From an uncultured Acidaminococcus sp. (lineage in GTDB: Bacteria > Bacillota_C > Negativicutes > Acidaminococcales > Acidaminococcaceae): a stretch of 9,718 nt of DNA. The stretch lies in NCBI GenBank assembly GCA_900314165.1, contig OMUE01000149.1, positions 1-9,718 on the forward strand, in the 5' to 3' direction. The notes beneath the pieces are model-generated. The model saw nothing but the letters and a program-made list of their open reading frames with translations, did no database searches and was not told where the DNA came from. The position numbers were made by a program, and so were the translations under genes. Below are positions 1-6,163 of this stretch, piece after piece (positions within the stretch are counted from its first letter, which is position 1; every line of letters starts with the position of its first letter).

Positions 1-26
1 ATTGTGTTAGAATGGATGTGATCCAT
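1..26 (-). CDS. 5' end of an unidentified gene, cut by the window edge
   Basis: Only eight codons are visible (MDHIHSNT, then the window ends), so the product cannot be named. The call rests on the ribosome binding site: on the minus strand AAAGGAG (positions 41-35) stands 8 nt before an ATG at 26-24, as good as the sites of the confident genes here. It lies on the same strand as the ferredoxin, 132 nt after its stop, so the two could be co-transcribed. A weak extended -10 (TGTTAAAAT, 71-63) could give it its own promoter. The start codon is inside one arm of an 11-bp inverted repeat (21-31 with 79-89). Without the rest of the frame this remains a probable rather than proven gene. Confidence 0.5.
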
Positions 27-89
27 AGTGATTGCTCCTTTGTTGATGATTTCTCCAAAACCATTTTAACATGAAGCTTCACTATGGAT
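21..89. promoter_or_regulatory. 11-bp perfect inverted repeat spanning a start codon
   Basis: ATCCATAGTGA (21-31) is the exact reverse complement of TCACTATGGAT (79-89). In a leftward transcript the distal arm contains the ATG GAT start of the truncated gene and the Shine-Dalgarno sequence lies in the loop. A folded leader could therefore hide the start codon. As DNA, the two arms flank a weak extended -10 at 63-71 and could instead be operator half-sites. The repeat is seen; both roles are inferred. Confidence 0.45.
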
Positions 90-128
90 TTTTATTTTTT
101 GATTAACTGTTCAAGTTCATTTTACAAC

Positions 129-156
129 TGACCACTTTTTACTGTTCACTTTTCTC
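129..156 (-). repeat. Degenerate heptamer repeat after the ferredoxin stop
   Basis: Reading leftwards from just after the ferredoxin stop (161-159) there are four 7-nt units: GAGAAAA, GTGAACA, GTAAAAA, GTGGTCA. They match the GYGAARA heptamers found downstream of three other genes in this window (7749, 8697/8759 and 9563) and have the same orientation relative to the gene upstream. This is the most degenerate copy and lacks the GC hairpin that follows the others. Confidence 0.5.
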
Positions 157-158
157 TA

Positions 159-344
159 TTATTCATGAGAAATAGCCCCGGCCGGGCAGCCGTTTTCAGC
201 GTCCAGAGCATTGGCTTCTTCTTCAGCAGGCACATCGTCAGGAATGGCTTCTGCTACTCCGCTATCCGTCATATGGAACACAAAAGGACAGGTTCCTTCA
301 CATAACCCACAGCCGATACAGCTTTCGTTGACTTTGAATTTCAT
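159..344 (-). CDS. Mono-cluster [4Fe-4S] ferredoxin
   Basis: This 61-residue acidic protein is a small soluble electron carrier of the single-[4Fe-4S] bacterial type. The cluster ligands are visible: the CIGCGLC motif supplies C9, C12 and C15, and C53 in the C-terminal GCPAGAI motif supplies the fourth. C19 (in TCP) corresponds to the cysteine that, in the Thermotoga-type ferredoxin, forms a disulfide with a second cysteine. That partner position is Asn here (N45), so C19 is probably free. The start is ATG 344, which gives a 10-nt gap from AAGGAG; the upstream in-frame GTG at 353 is one base from the Shine-Dalgarno and is unlikely. A good promoter and a 20-bp palindrome lie upstream, suggesting regulated expression as a single gene. 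The redox partner cannot be told from context. Confidence 0.93.
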   Translation of the reverse strand: MKFKVNESCIGCGLCEGTCPFVFHMTDSGVAEAIPDDVPAEEEANALDAENGCPAGAISHE

Positions 345-391
345 AATTTCCACTCTCCTTTTGGTACTTCAGGTTCCGTACCTTTCTTTTG

Positions 392-419
392 ACTATAGTA
401 TAAGTCCATTACATGTCAT
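392..419 (-). promoter_or_regulatory. Sigma-A-type promoter of the ferredoxin gene
   Basis: On the minus strand ATGACA (419-414, 5/6 to TTGACA) is followed after 16 nt by TATAGT (397-392, 5/6 to TATAAT). This places the transcript start near 385, about 40 nt before the ferredoxin ATG. Confidence 0.7.
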
Positions 420-421
420 AG

Positions 422-441
422 TATGTTGTTATAACAACATA
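422..441. promoter_or_regulatory. Perfect 20-bp palindrome, candidate operator
   Basis: TATGTTGTTATAACAACATA is its own reverse complement over all 20 bases. It ends 3 bp from the -35 box of the ferredoxin promoter, where a dimeric activator or a roadblocking repressor would sit. The TTGTTATAACAA core looks like a generic winged-helix or MarR-style dyad. It is not a clear match to an FNR (TTGAT-N4-ATCAA) box, and the regulator cannot be named. Confidence 0.6.
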
Positions 442-486
442 AAATTCTTTTAAGTTGTCTTTGCTAGGCCATCCTACACGATTTTC

Positions 487-521
487 GGGCGCACCGCCGC
501 TACGCTCTGGGGCGCCCCTAC
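487..521 (-). repeat. GC-rich hairpin element, copy 1 (diverged)
   Basis: Read leftwards, this 35-nt core matches copies 2 (7917-7951) and 3 (8822-8856) at 30 of 35 positions. The outer arms pair as GGGCGCCCC with GGTGCGCCC, one mismatch, around a loop with the conserved AGAGCGTAGC segment. It sits about 70 bp upstream of the ferredoxin promoter, in the same orientation relative to that gene as the other copies have to theirs, but outside the likely transcript. Confidence 0.75.
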
Positions 522-530
522 GGGATAGTG

Positions 531-753
531 CAAACAGAAAGTTATTTATGAATTCCTATACTAGTATAGCTTAAAAATAAAAAAATGTTCGAAAAAAATC
601 TATAAATACCTGGATATACCATTTTTTAAAAAATAATCTTCGATATATTCCGAACAAACAATTAAAAAAACCAATAAAAGTGTGAAATTTGTTATAAATA
701 TTAAAAATAAAGTACGAAATTCTTAATGAACACTGTATACATTACAATTTTTG
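531..753. other. A+T-rich intergenic region upstream of the liv operon
   Basis: No gene is supported here. The stretch has many A-tracts (573-577, 579-585, 592-598, 628-633, 664-670), which suggests intrinsic bending. It also holds a 14-bp perfect palindrome CTATACTAGTATAG (556-569), the palindrome ATTTTTTAAAAAAT (621-634), and TGTATACA (734-741). An 11-nt TTAAAAATAAA (571-581) repeats the core of the 15-nt direct repeat found at 701 and 761. It could act as an UP-like or regulator-binding region for the liv promoter. Confidence 0.5.
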
Positions 754-775
754 TTGATTTTTAAAAATAAAGTAC
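701..775 (+). repeat. 15-bp direct repeats around the liv promoter
   Basis: TTAAAAATAAAGTAC occurs identically at 701-715 and 761-775, exactly 60 bp apart. The downstream copy fills almost all of the 17-bp spacer between the -35 and -10 boxes of the liv promoter; the upstream copy has no good promoter elements around it. This arrangement suggests two sites for one DNA-binding protein. The A+T richness of the region is the main caution. Confidence 0.5.
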
Positions 776-782
776 TTATAAT
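754..782 (+). promoter_or_regulatory. Main promoter of the liv operon
   Basis: TTGATT (754-759), a 17-nt spacer and a perfect TATAAT (777-782) form a strong sigma-A-type promoter. Transcription would start near 789, giving a leader of about 75 nt before the first binding-protein gene. No T-box, riboswitch or attenuator fold was recognised in that leader. Confidence 0.8.
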
Positions 783-823
783 GTATCTAAACTTGTCGTT
801 ACGTCTTATATAAAGAGCTGGAC

Positions 824-847
824 AAGGAATAGAAAAAGGAATAGAAA
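824..847 (+). repeat. Tandem 12-nt duplication in the leader
   Basis: AAGGAATAGAAA occurs twice head to tail (824-835 and 836-847), just before the true Shine-Dalgarno (AAGG at 851). Each unit contains AAGGA, so the leader carries two spare ribosome-binding-like sequences. They are too far from the ATG (863) to act directly and may serve as ribosome stand-by sites, or may be a simple slippage duplication. Confidence 0.55.
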
Positions 848-862
848 GCGAAGGTGTTTATG

Positions 863-2032
863 ATGTCCACATTGAAGAAGGCTATCAGTTTATTGGCTTT
901 GACGTCCTTGTTGGCCATGGGAACCACAGGATGCGGCAAAAAAGAAGCTGCTAAAAGTGACGAAATCAAAATCGGCGCTTTGTATGAGCTGACCGGCGGC
1001 GTAGCTAACTATGGTAAAGCTGCCCTGAATGGTGCTCAAATGGCTGTGGATGAAATCAATGCCAAAGGCGGTATCAATGGCAAGAAAATCAAATTGATTT
1101 CTGCAGATAACAAATCCGAGCCTTCTGAAGCCGGCAACGCAGCTACGAAACTGATTACCCAGGATAAGGTAGCTGTCATTGTTGGACCTTGTACTTCCGG
1201 TTCTACCTCTGCTGCAACACCTGTTGTTACCGGCAGCAAGGTACCTCTGATCAGCCCGTCTGCAACGGCAGCCAGCATTACGGTAGATAATAAAGGTAAG
1301 GTTCGTCCCTTCATCTTCCGTGTATGCTTCACCGACCCGTTCCAGGGCAAAGTTATGGCAGCTTTCGTAAACGATACTCTGAAAGTAAAGAACGTAGCTG
1401 TGTATAACGACACCTCCAGTGACTATTCCAAAGGCCTGGCCGATGTGTTCATCAAGAATTTCGAAGCAAAAGGCGGCAAGATTACCGCTCGTGAAGCTTT
1501 CCTGGCTAAAGATCAGGACTTCAAAGCTACTCTGACCAAGATTAAAGCTACGAATCCGGATGCCCTGTACGTACCCGGTTACTATGAAGAAGTTTCCAAG
1601 ATTGTAAAGCAGGCTCGTGAAGTCGGCATGACCTGCCCGATTCTGGGCAGCGATGGCTGGGGCTCTCCTAAACTGGCAGAAATCGCCGGCGCCGGACCTC
1701 TGAACCATACGTATTTCACCAGCTTCTATTCTGCACAGGATACGGATCCTAACGTACAGAAATTCATCAAAGACTACAAAGCAAAATTCAGCGCTGATCC
1801 TGATGGCTTTGCTCTGAACGGTTACAACTGCGTTCTGGTAGCTGCCGAAGCTATCAAGAAGGCCGGCGGTACCGATGGTACGAAGATTGCCAAGGCTCTG
1901 GAAGGCATCAAAGATTTCCAGATGGCTAACGGCAAGATTACTGTAGATAAGGAACACAACCCTGTAGTTCCTGTAATCATCATCGAAATGAAAGACGGGA
2001 AAGAAACCTTCCTGAAGAAGGTAAGCCTGTAA
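863..2032 (+). CDS. Branched-chain amino acid ABC transporter, substrate-binding lipoprotein 1 (LivJ/LivK family)
   Basis: This 389-residue extracytoplasmic receptor of the Peripla_BP_6/LivJ family captures a hydrophobic amino acid and docks on LivHM. A signal peptide (KK at 5-6, hydrophobic 8-20) ends in TTGC, so C24 is the likely lipid anchor; Thr at -3 is unusual for a lipobox. The mature part begins with the family motif IKIGALYELTG. Segments equivalent to the E. coli LIVBP ligand loops are GPCTSGSTSA, SPSATAAS, SSDYSKG, VPGYYEEV and GSDGWGS; Asp in GSDGW stands where LIVBP has Glu226. The start at 863 lies 8 nt from AAGG and aligns with the start of the paralogue downstream; the in-frame GTG (854) and ATG (860) are too close to the Shine-Dalgarno. 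The protein is roughly 70% identical (by eye) to the next gene, clearly a duplication. The ligand itself is inferred. Confidence 0.92.
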   Translation: MSTLKKAISLLALTSLLAMGTTGCGKKEAAKSDEIKIGALYELTGGVANYGKAALNGAQMAVDEINAKGGINGKKIKLISADNKSEPSEAGNAATKLITQDKVAVIVGPCTSGSTSAATPVVTGSKVPLISPSATAASITVDNKGKVRPFIFRVCFTDPFQGKVMAAFVNDTLKVKNVAVYNDTSSDYSKGLADVFIKNFEAKGGKITAREAFLAKDQDFKATLTKIKATNPDALYVPGYYEEVSKIVKQAREVGMTCPILGSDGWGSPKLAEIAGAGPLNHTYFTSFYSAQDTDPNVQKFIKDYKAKFSADPDGFALNGYNCVLVAAEAIKKAGGTDGTKIAKALEGIKDFQMANGKITVDKEHNPVVPVIIIEMKDGKETFLKKVSL

Positions 2033-2144
2033 TATGGAATAATCCAACCGCTTACTTCCAAATAGTACATGTGGAACATACATAAATCTATTAAATATGT
2101 ACAAGTTCAGAAAGTTACATAAAACAGCCATGTAATTTAAAAAA

Positions 2145-2172
2145 CAACAGTCTTTTTGTTAAAAGATTGTTG
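2145..2172. other. 12-bp hairpin between the two binding-protein genes
   Basis: CAACAGTCTTTT (2145-2156), loop TGTT and AAAAGATTGTTG (2161-2172) form a 12-bp stem with a single G-U pair. On the plus strand A-runs rather than T-runs flank it, so it is not a standard terminator in the direction of the operon; it could protect the 3' end of the first gene's mRNA. On the minus strand a run of six T follows the stem, so it would stop leftward transcription. The 3' arm overlaps the -35 box of the next promoter. Confidence 0.55.
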
Positions 2173-2198
2173 AAAAAATGTGAACTAGTTCGTATAAT
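2170..2198 (+). promoter_or_regulatory. Internal promoter for the second binding-protein gene
   Basis: TTGAAA (2170-2175), a 17-nt spacer and TATAAT (2193-2198) make a near-consensus promoter, so binding protein 2 and livHMGF can be transcribed without gene 1. A 10-bp palindrome GAACTAGTTC (2182-2191) lies inside the spacer and is a candidate operator; its ACTAGT core also occurs in the palindrome at 556-569. A leader of about 80 nt follows. Confidence 0.75.
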
Positions 2199-2285
2199 AG
2201 GTTTAGCTTGCAAGGCCGGTCAATACGGTACCAGGTATAGCAAGAAATTTTCGCAATCAATTTGCAGAAAGAAAAGGTGTTCCAG

Positions 2286-3467
2286 ATGGAAAAGTGGAAG
2301 AAAGCGGTTGGTGTTCTGGCAATGACTACAGTGGCAGCTTCCTTACTTGCCGGCTGCGGCAAAGATGGTAAGAAAGATGCGGCAAAAAACAGTAATGAAA
2401 TCAAAATCGGTGCCCTATTTGAATTAACTGGCAACGTGGCGAACTATGGGAAATCTACCTATAATGGCGTGCAGATGGCATTGGATGAAATCAATGCCAA
2501 GGGCGGCATCAATGGGAAGAAAATTTCCCTGGTGAAAGCGGATAACAAATCTGAGCCTTCTGAATCCGGCAACCAGGCTACAAAGCTGATTACGAAGGAT
2601 AAGGTCTCTGTCATTATCGGACCGGCTACCAGCGGCTGCGTGTCCGCTGCTACTCCGGTAGTGACGAACAGCAAAGTTCCTCTGATGGCTCCTGTAGCAA
2701 CGGCTCCCGGCATCACCGTAGATGAAAAGGGCAAGGTTCGTCCTTTCATCTTCCGTGCCTGCTTCACAGATCCGTTCCAGGGCAAGGTTATGGCAGCCTT
2801 TGCAGCTTCTACCCTGAAAATCAAGAATGTAGCGATTTTCTATGATTCTTCCAGCGATTATTCCAAAGGCCTGACGGATGTATTCGCCAAGACTCTGGAA
2901 GAAAAAGGTGGCAAGGTAGTTGCCAAAGAAGCTTTCCTGGCTAAAGATCAGGACTTCAAGGCTGCTCTGACAAAGCTGAAAGCTGCTAATCCCCAGGCAT
3001 TGTACGTTCCTGCCTACTATGAAGAAGTTTCCAAGATCATCAAACAAGCCCGTGAAGTTGGGTTGAATTGCCCGATTCTGGGCAGCGATGGCTGGGATTC
3101 TCCGAAACTGGCAGAAATCGCCGGCAAAGATGCTTTGAAAAATACCTATTTCAGCAGTGCTTATTCCGCACAGGATAAAGATCCTCACGTACAGAAATTC
3201 ATCAAAGACTACAAGGCAAAATTCAACGCAGAACCGGATACATTTGCTATTCATGGGTATGATGCAGGCCTCGTTGTAGCAGAAGCTATCAAACGGGCTG
3301 GCGGCGTGGACGGCAAGAAGATTGCGGACGAAATCGCAAAGATGAAAGATTTCCAGGTTGCCACGGGTAAATTCACTGTGGATGCGGAACATAACCCTGT
3401 AGCCGGCGGTATCATTATCGAAATGAAAGACGGCGTACAGACCTTTAAAGAAAAGATTACTCTGTAA
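2286..3467 (+). CDS. Branched-chain amino acid ABC transporter, substrate-binding lipoprotein 2 (LivJ/LivK family)
   Basis: This 393-residue paralogue of the preceding receptor has a canonical lipobox (LAGC, lipidated C24) after a hydrophobic signal peptide. The fold and core motifs are the same (IKIGALFELTG, DEINAKGGINGKKI, SDYSKGL, KDQDFKA, CPILGSDGW), and several stretches are almost identical to gene 1 in DNA as well. Differences cluster in the presumed ligand loops: GPATSGCVSA against GPCTSGSTSA, APVATAPG against SPSATAAS, VPAYYEEV against VPGYYEEV, and GWDS against GWGS. This suggests altered specificity or affinity. ATG 2286 is chosen because AAGGTG lies 6 nt upstream, matching gene 1; an upstream in-frame TTG (2262) lacks a Shine-Dalgarno and would add residues before the signal peptide. 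It has its own promoter and lies 76 nt before livH. The substrate is not proven. Confidence 0.93.
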   Translation: MEKWKKAVGVLAMTTVAASLLAGCGKDGKKDAAKNSNEIKIGALFELTGNVANYGKSTYNGVQMALDEINAKGGINGKKISLVKADNKSEPSESGNQATKLITKDKVSVIIGPATSGCVSAATPVVTNSKVPLMAPVATAPGITVDEKGKVRPFIFRACFTDPFQGKVMAAFAASTLKIKNVAIFYDSSSDYSKGLTDVFAKTLEEKGGKVVAKEAFLAKDQDFKAALTKLKAANPQALYVPAYYEEVSKIIKQAREVGLNCPILGSDGWDSPKLAEIAGKDALKNTYFSSAYSAQDKDPHVQKFIKDYKAKFNAEPDTFAIHGYDAGLVVAEAIKRAGGVDGKKIADEIAKMKDFQVATGKFTVDAEHNPVAGGIIIEMKDGVQTFKEKITL

Positions 3468-3480
3468 CATTGTTTAGTAC

Positions 3481-3526
3481 GGCGTCGGATCGGGCTCATC
3501 CCTCCTGATCTGACGCCAAAATTTTT
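3481..3526 (+). terminator. Attenuator-like hairpin between binding protein 2 and livH
   Basis: A 14-bp stem (3481-3494 with 3504-3517, two G-U pairs, 9-nt loop) is followed by AAAA and then five T (3522-3526). The T-run is short and displaced by 4 nt, so termination should be partial. Such a hairpin after a binding-protein gene fits the usual need for much more receptor than membrane transporter, by partial termination or by 3'-end stabilisation of processed mRNA. Confidence 0.65.
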
Positions 3527-3543
3527 CACAAGGAGGAGTGCTT

Positions 3544-4440
3544 ATGGATGGAGGAAGCTTTATCCAGCAGTTTGCCCAGCAGATCATCAACGGGGTTTCC
3601 CTGGGCAGTATTTATGCGCTGATCGCCTTGGGGTATACCATGATCTATGGCATCATCAAGCTGATCAACTTTGCCCACGGCGATATCTACATGGTGGGTG
3701 CTTACCTTGGGTATGTGGCAACCAGCAAGATGGGGCTGCCTTTTATACCTGCTCTCTTGATTGCTATGGTGGGTTCCGCCTTGTGCGGGATCATTATTGA
3801 ACGGATTGCCTACCGGCCGATGCGGAATGCTCCCCGGATTGCAGTCCTGATTACGGCAATCGGCGTTTCCTTCTTCCTGGAAAACGCGATGATTTTGTTT
3901 GTCACTCCTCAGCCTCGTACGTTCCCGGCCGTATTTAACGCGACGGTGTACCATATTGGCGGCCTGGTCATCAATAATCAGCAGATCATCATCCTGCTCA
4001 GTGCATTGGTGCTCATGGTGGCTCTGACTTACATTGTAAATAATACGAAAGTGGGCAAAGCTATGCGTGCTGTATCCTTTGATGCAGATGCAGCCCGGCT
4101 CATGGGTATCAATATCGACGGTATCATTTCCATGACGTTTGCTCTGGGCTCTGCTCTGGCAGCAGCAGCCGGTGTACTGGTAGGTATCTATTACAACTCT
4201 ATCGATCCTTTGATGGGCATGATGCCCGGTATCAAAGCCTTTATTGCTGCTGTAGTAGGCGGTATCGGCATCCTGCCGGGGGCTATGCTGGGCGGTATTA
4301 TCATGGGCCTGGTAGAAGCCATTGTCAGCGGCTTCTTCTCTTCTACTTATCGGGATGCGGCAGCTTTTGCCATCCTGATCCTGATCCTGCTCTACAAGCC
4401 TACGGGCCTGTTAGGCAAGAATGTTAAAGAGAAAGTGTAG
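3544..4440 (+). CDS. livH: Branched-chain amino acid ABC transporter permease LivH
   Basis: This 298-residue integral membrane permease pairs with LivM to form the translocation path. It has the hallmarks of the LivH branch of BPD_transp_2: an N-terminal INGVSLGSIYALIALGYTMI segment, NFAHGDIYMVGAY (42-54), and a cytoplasmic EAA-like coupling loop around GKAMRAVSFDADAARLMGIN (171-190) that contacts the ATPases. Many hydrophobic spans and a C-terminal YKPTGLLGK motif are present. ATG 3544 follows AGGAGG by 7 nt; the GTG at 3538 is too close to it. LivM follows with its reading frame open directly after the stop. Length and motifs are normal for the family. Confidence 0.96.
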   Translation: MDGGSFIQQFAQQIINGVSLGSIYALIALGYTMIYGIIKLINFAHGDIYMVGAYLGYVATSKMGLPFIPALLIAMVGSALCGIIIERIAYRPMRNAPRIAVLITAIGVSFFLENAMILFVTPQPRTFPAVFNATVYHIGGLVINNQQIIILLSALVLMVALTYIVNNTKVGKAMRAVSFDADAARLMGINIDGIISMTFALGSALAAAAGVLVGIYYNSIDPLMGMMPGIKAFIAAVVGGIGILPGAMLGGIIMGLVEAIVSGFFSSTYRDAAAFAILILILLYKPTGLLGKNVKEKV

Positions 4441-4449
4441 GTGACAGCC

Positions 4450-5418
4450 ATGAACAATTTACGGAAACAAGATTTATTCGGGCTTGTCCTTTACGCTATA
4501 GTTTTTGTGGTCCTTTATGTCCTGTTTGATCAGGAAATCCTGGATAACTATTGGGAAACCAACGTGGTCATGATGCTCATCAACATCATCCTGGCTGTTA
4601 GCCTGAACCTGATCAACGGCTTTACGGGACAGTTCTCCATCGGCCATGCTGGTTTTATGGCCGTAGGGGCTTATGTGTCCGCTATCTTTACAGTAAAGCT
4701 GGAACTGGGTTTTGCCTTGGGTCTGCTGGTTGCTACCCTTGCGGCAGCCGTCCTGGGCTTTTTGATCGGTATGCCTACTCTGCGGTTAAACGGTGACTAT
4801 CTGGCCATCGCTACCCTGGGCTTAGGGGAAATCATCCGTATTGCCATCCTGAATATTGATTACGTAGGCGGTGCAGCCGGCTTCATGGGCATTCCCAGAG
4901 AGACCAGCTTCCCATTGGCCTTCTGGCTTATGGTGGTCGTCATCTACGTCATCAAGAACTTTAAAAACTCTGCGGATGGACGGGCCTGCCTGGCTATCCG
5001 TGAAAACGAAATCGCTGCAGAAACCATGGGCATCAATACTACGAAGTACAAGGTTATGGCATTTACCATCGGTGCTGCGTTTGCCGGTACTGCCGGTGCC
5101 CTGTTCTCCCACTATTATTACATTGCCCATCCAGCGTCCTTTACGTTTATGCGGTCTTTCGATATTCTGACCATGGTCGTATTAGGCGGCTTAGGGTCCA
5201 TGACGGGGGCCGTGACCGGTGCCATCCTGCTGACGGGTATTTCTGCTGCGTTGGCCGACTATCCGGAATGGCGTATGGTGATTTATTCCGTCGTTATGAT
5301 CATCCTGATGCTGAACCGTCCTCAGGGCTTGTTCGGCAGCAAGGAACTGAGCCTTAAGATGCTTCACTCTGTAAAACTGGGAGGTGGATCCCGTGGCGGA
5401 ACTGCTGAAAGTAAATAA
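4450..5418 (+). CDS. livM: Branched-chain amino acid ABC transporter permease LivM
   Basis: This 322-residue membrane permease is the partner of LivH. Diagnostic segments are NGFTGQFSIGHAGFMAVGAY (56-75), LRLNGDYLAIATLGLGEIIR (111-130), and an EAA-type coupling loop around GRACLAIRENEIAAETMGIN (177-196). Several hydrophobic spans are obvious, and RPQGLFG near the C terminus is typical. ATG 4450 is preferred: AGGTG (4439-4443), overlapping the livH stop, gives a 6-nt gap. A GTG at 4441, immediately after that stop, is in frame and would add three residues. The last 26 nt overlap livG, so LivM and LivG synthesis should be coupled. The short Gly/Ser-rich C-terminal tail (GGGSRGGTAESK) is largely encoded in this overlap. 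Confidence 0.95.
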   Translation: MNNLRKQDLFGLVLYAIVFVVLYVLFDQEILDNYWETNVVMMLINIILAVSLNLINGFTGQFSIGHAGFMAVGAYVSAIFTVKLELGFALGLLVATLAAAVLGFLIGMPTLRLNGDYLAIATLGLGEIIRIAILNIDYVGGAAGFMGIPRETSFPLAFWLMVVVIYVIKNFKNSADGRACLAIRENEIAAETMGINTTKYKVMAFTIGAAFAGTAGALFSHYYYIAHPASFTFMRSFDILTMVVLGGLGSMTGAVTGAILLTGISAALADYPEWRMVIYSVVMIILMLNRPQGLFGSKELSLKMLHSVKLGGGSRGGTAESK

Positions 5419-6163
5419 TGCCTCCATGATTTTCGGGGGCTTGCGGGCTGTATCCAACCTGAATATGAAGATTGATGAAGGGGAACTGGTAGGTCTCATC
5501 GGTCCTAACGGTGCCGGCAAGACCACCGCCTTCAACATGCTCACCGGCGTATATGTACCCTCCGAAGGGGAAATCACGTTCGGCGGCCAGCTCATTAACG
5601 GGAAGAAGCCTTACCAGGTAACGAATATGGGCATTGCCCGTACGTTCCAAAATATCCGTCTGTTTTCCGAGCTGTCCGTATTGGATAATGTAAAGATCGC
5701 TTTCAACAGCCATATCCGCTATGGACTGTGGGAAGCTATTGCCCGGATTGGCCGGTATTTTTCTGAAGAAAAAACTGTGGAAGAAAAATCCATGGCTCTG
5801 TTGAAGATTTTCAAACTGGATAAACTGGCAGAAGAAACGGCTAAAAACCTGCCCTATGGGGAACAGCGCCGTCTGGAAATCGCCAGAGCTCTGGCTACGG
5901 GGCCCAGGCTGCTGCTGCTGGATGAACCGGCAGCCGGCATGAACCCTCAGGAAACGAAAGAACTGATGGAGCTGATCCGCTGGATCAAAAAAGAATTCAA
6001 TCTGACCATCCTTCTGATTGAGCACGATATGAGCCTTGTTATGAACGTCTGTGAGAGAATCTACGTGCTGGAATATGGGCTGTGTATTGCAGAAGGTACT
6101 CCGGACGAAATCAAACACAATAAACGAGTCATCAAAGCATATTTAGGCGAGGAGGTATCCTGA
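5393..6163 (+). CDS. livG: Branched-chain amino acid ABC transporter ATP-binding protein LivG
   Basis: This 256-residue cytoplasmic ATPase forms a heterodimer with LivF and powers uptake. Motifs in order are Walker A GPNGAGKT (38-45), Q-loop TFQNIRLF (Q86), signature LPYGEQRRLE (153-162, the LivG-type variant of LSGGQ), Walker B LLLLDEP (173-179, catalytic E178) and switch His in IEHDM (H211). The C-terminal VIKAYLGEE is typical. The likely start is GTG 5393, 8 nt after GGAGG (5380-5384); an in-frame GTG at 5384 overlaps that Shine-Dalgarno and would add three residues. The gene overlaps livM by 26 nt and livF by 1 nt (TGATG), indicating tight translational coupling. All catalytic residues are intact. 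Confidence 0.96.
   Translation: MAELLKVNNASMIFGGLRAVSNLNMKIDEGELVGLIGPNGAGKTTAFNMLTGVYVPSEGEITFGGQLINGKKPYQVTNMGIARTFQNIRLFSELSVLDNVKIAFNSHIRYGLWEAIARIGRYFSEEKTVEEKSMALLKIFKLDKLAEETAKNLPYGEQRRLEIARALATGPRLLLLDEPAAGMNPQETKELMELIRWIKKEFNLTILLIEHDMSLVMNVCERIYVLEYGLCIAEGTPDEIKHNKRVIKAYLGEEVS

Noticed and set aside
211..453. Rightward 80-codon frame over the ferredoxin gene
   Set aside because: It runs antisense to an evident ferredoxin and into that gene's promoter; it has no supporting signal.
783..862. T-box or amino acid riboswitch in the liv leader
   Set aside because: The leader is only about 75 nt, with no conserved T-box sequence, no terminator/antiterminator pair and no known aptamer motif.
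890..2131. A 413-codon open frame antisense to binding protein 1, and a similar 348-codon frame (2424-3470) antisense to binding protein 2
   Set aside because: Both mirror the strongly biased codons of the sense genes and resemble each other only because the sense genes are paralogues. No ribosome binding site, family motif or sensible composition was seen.
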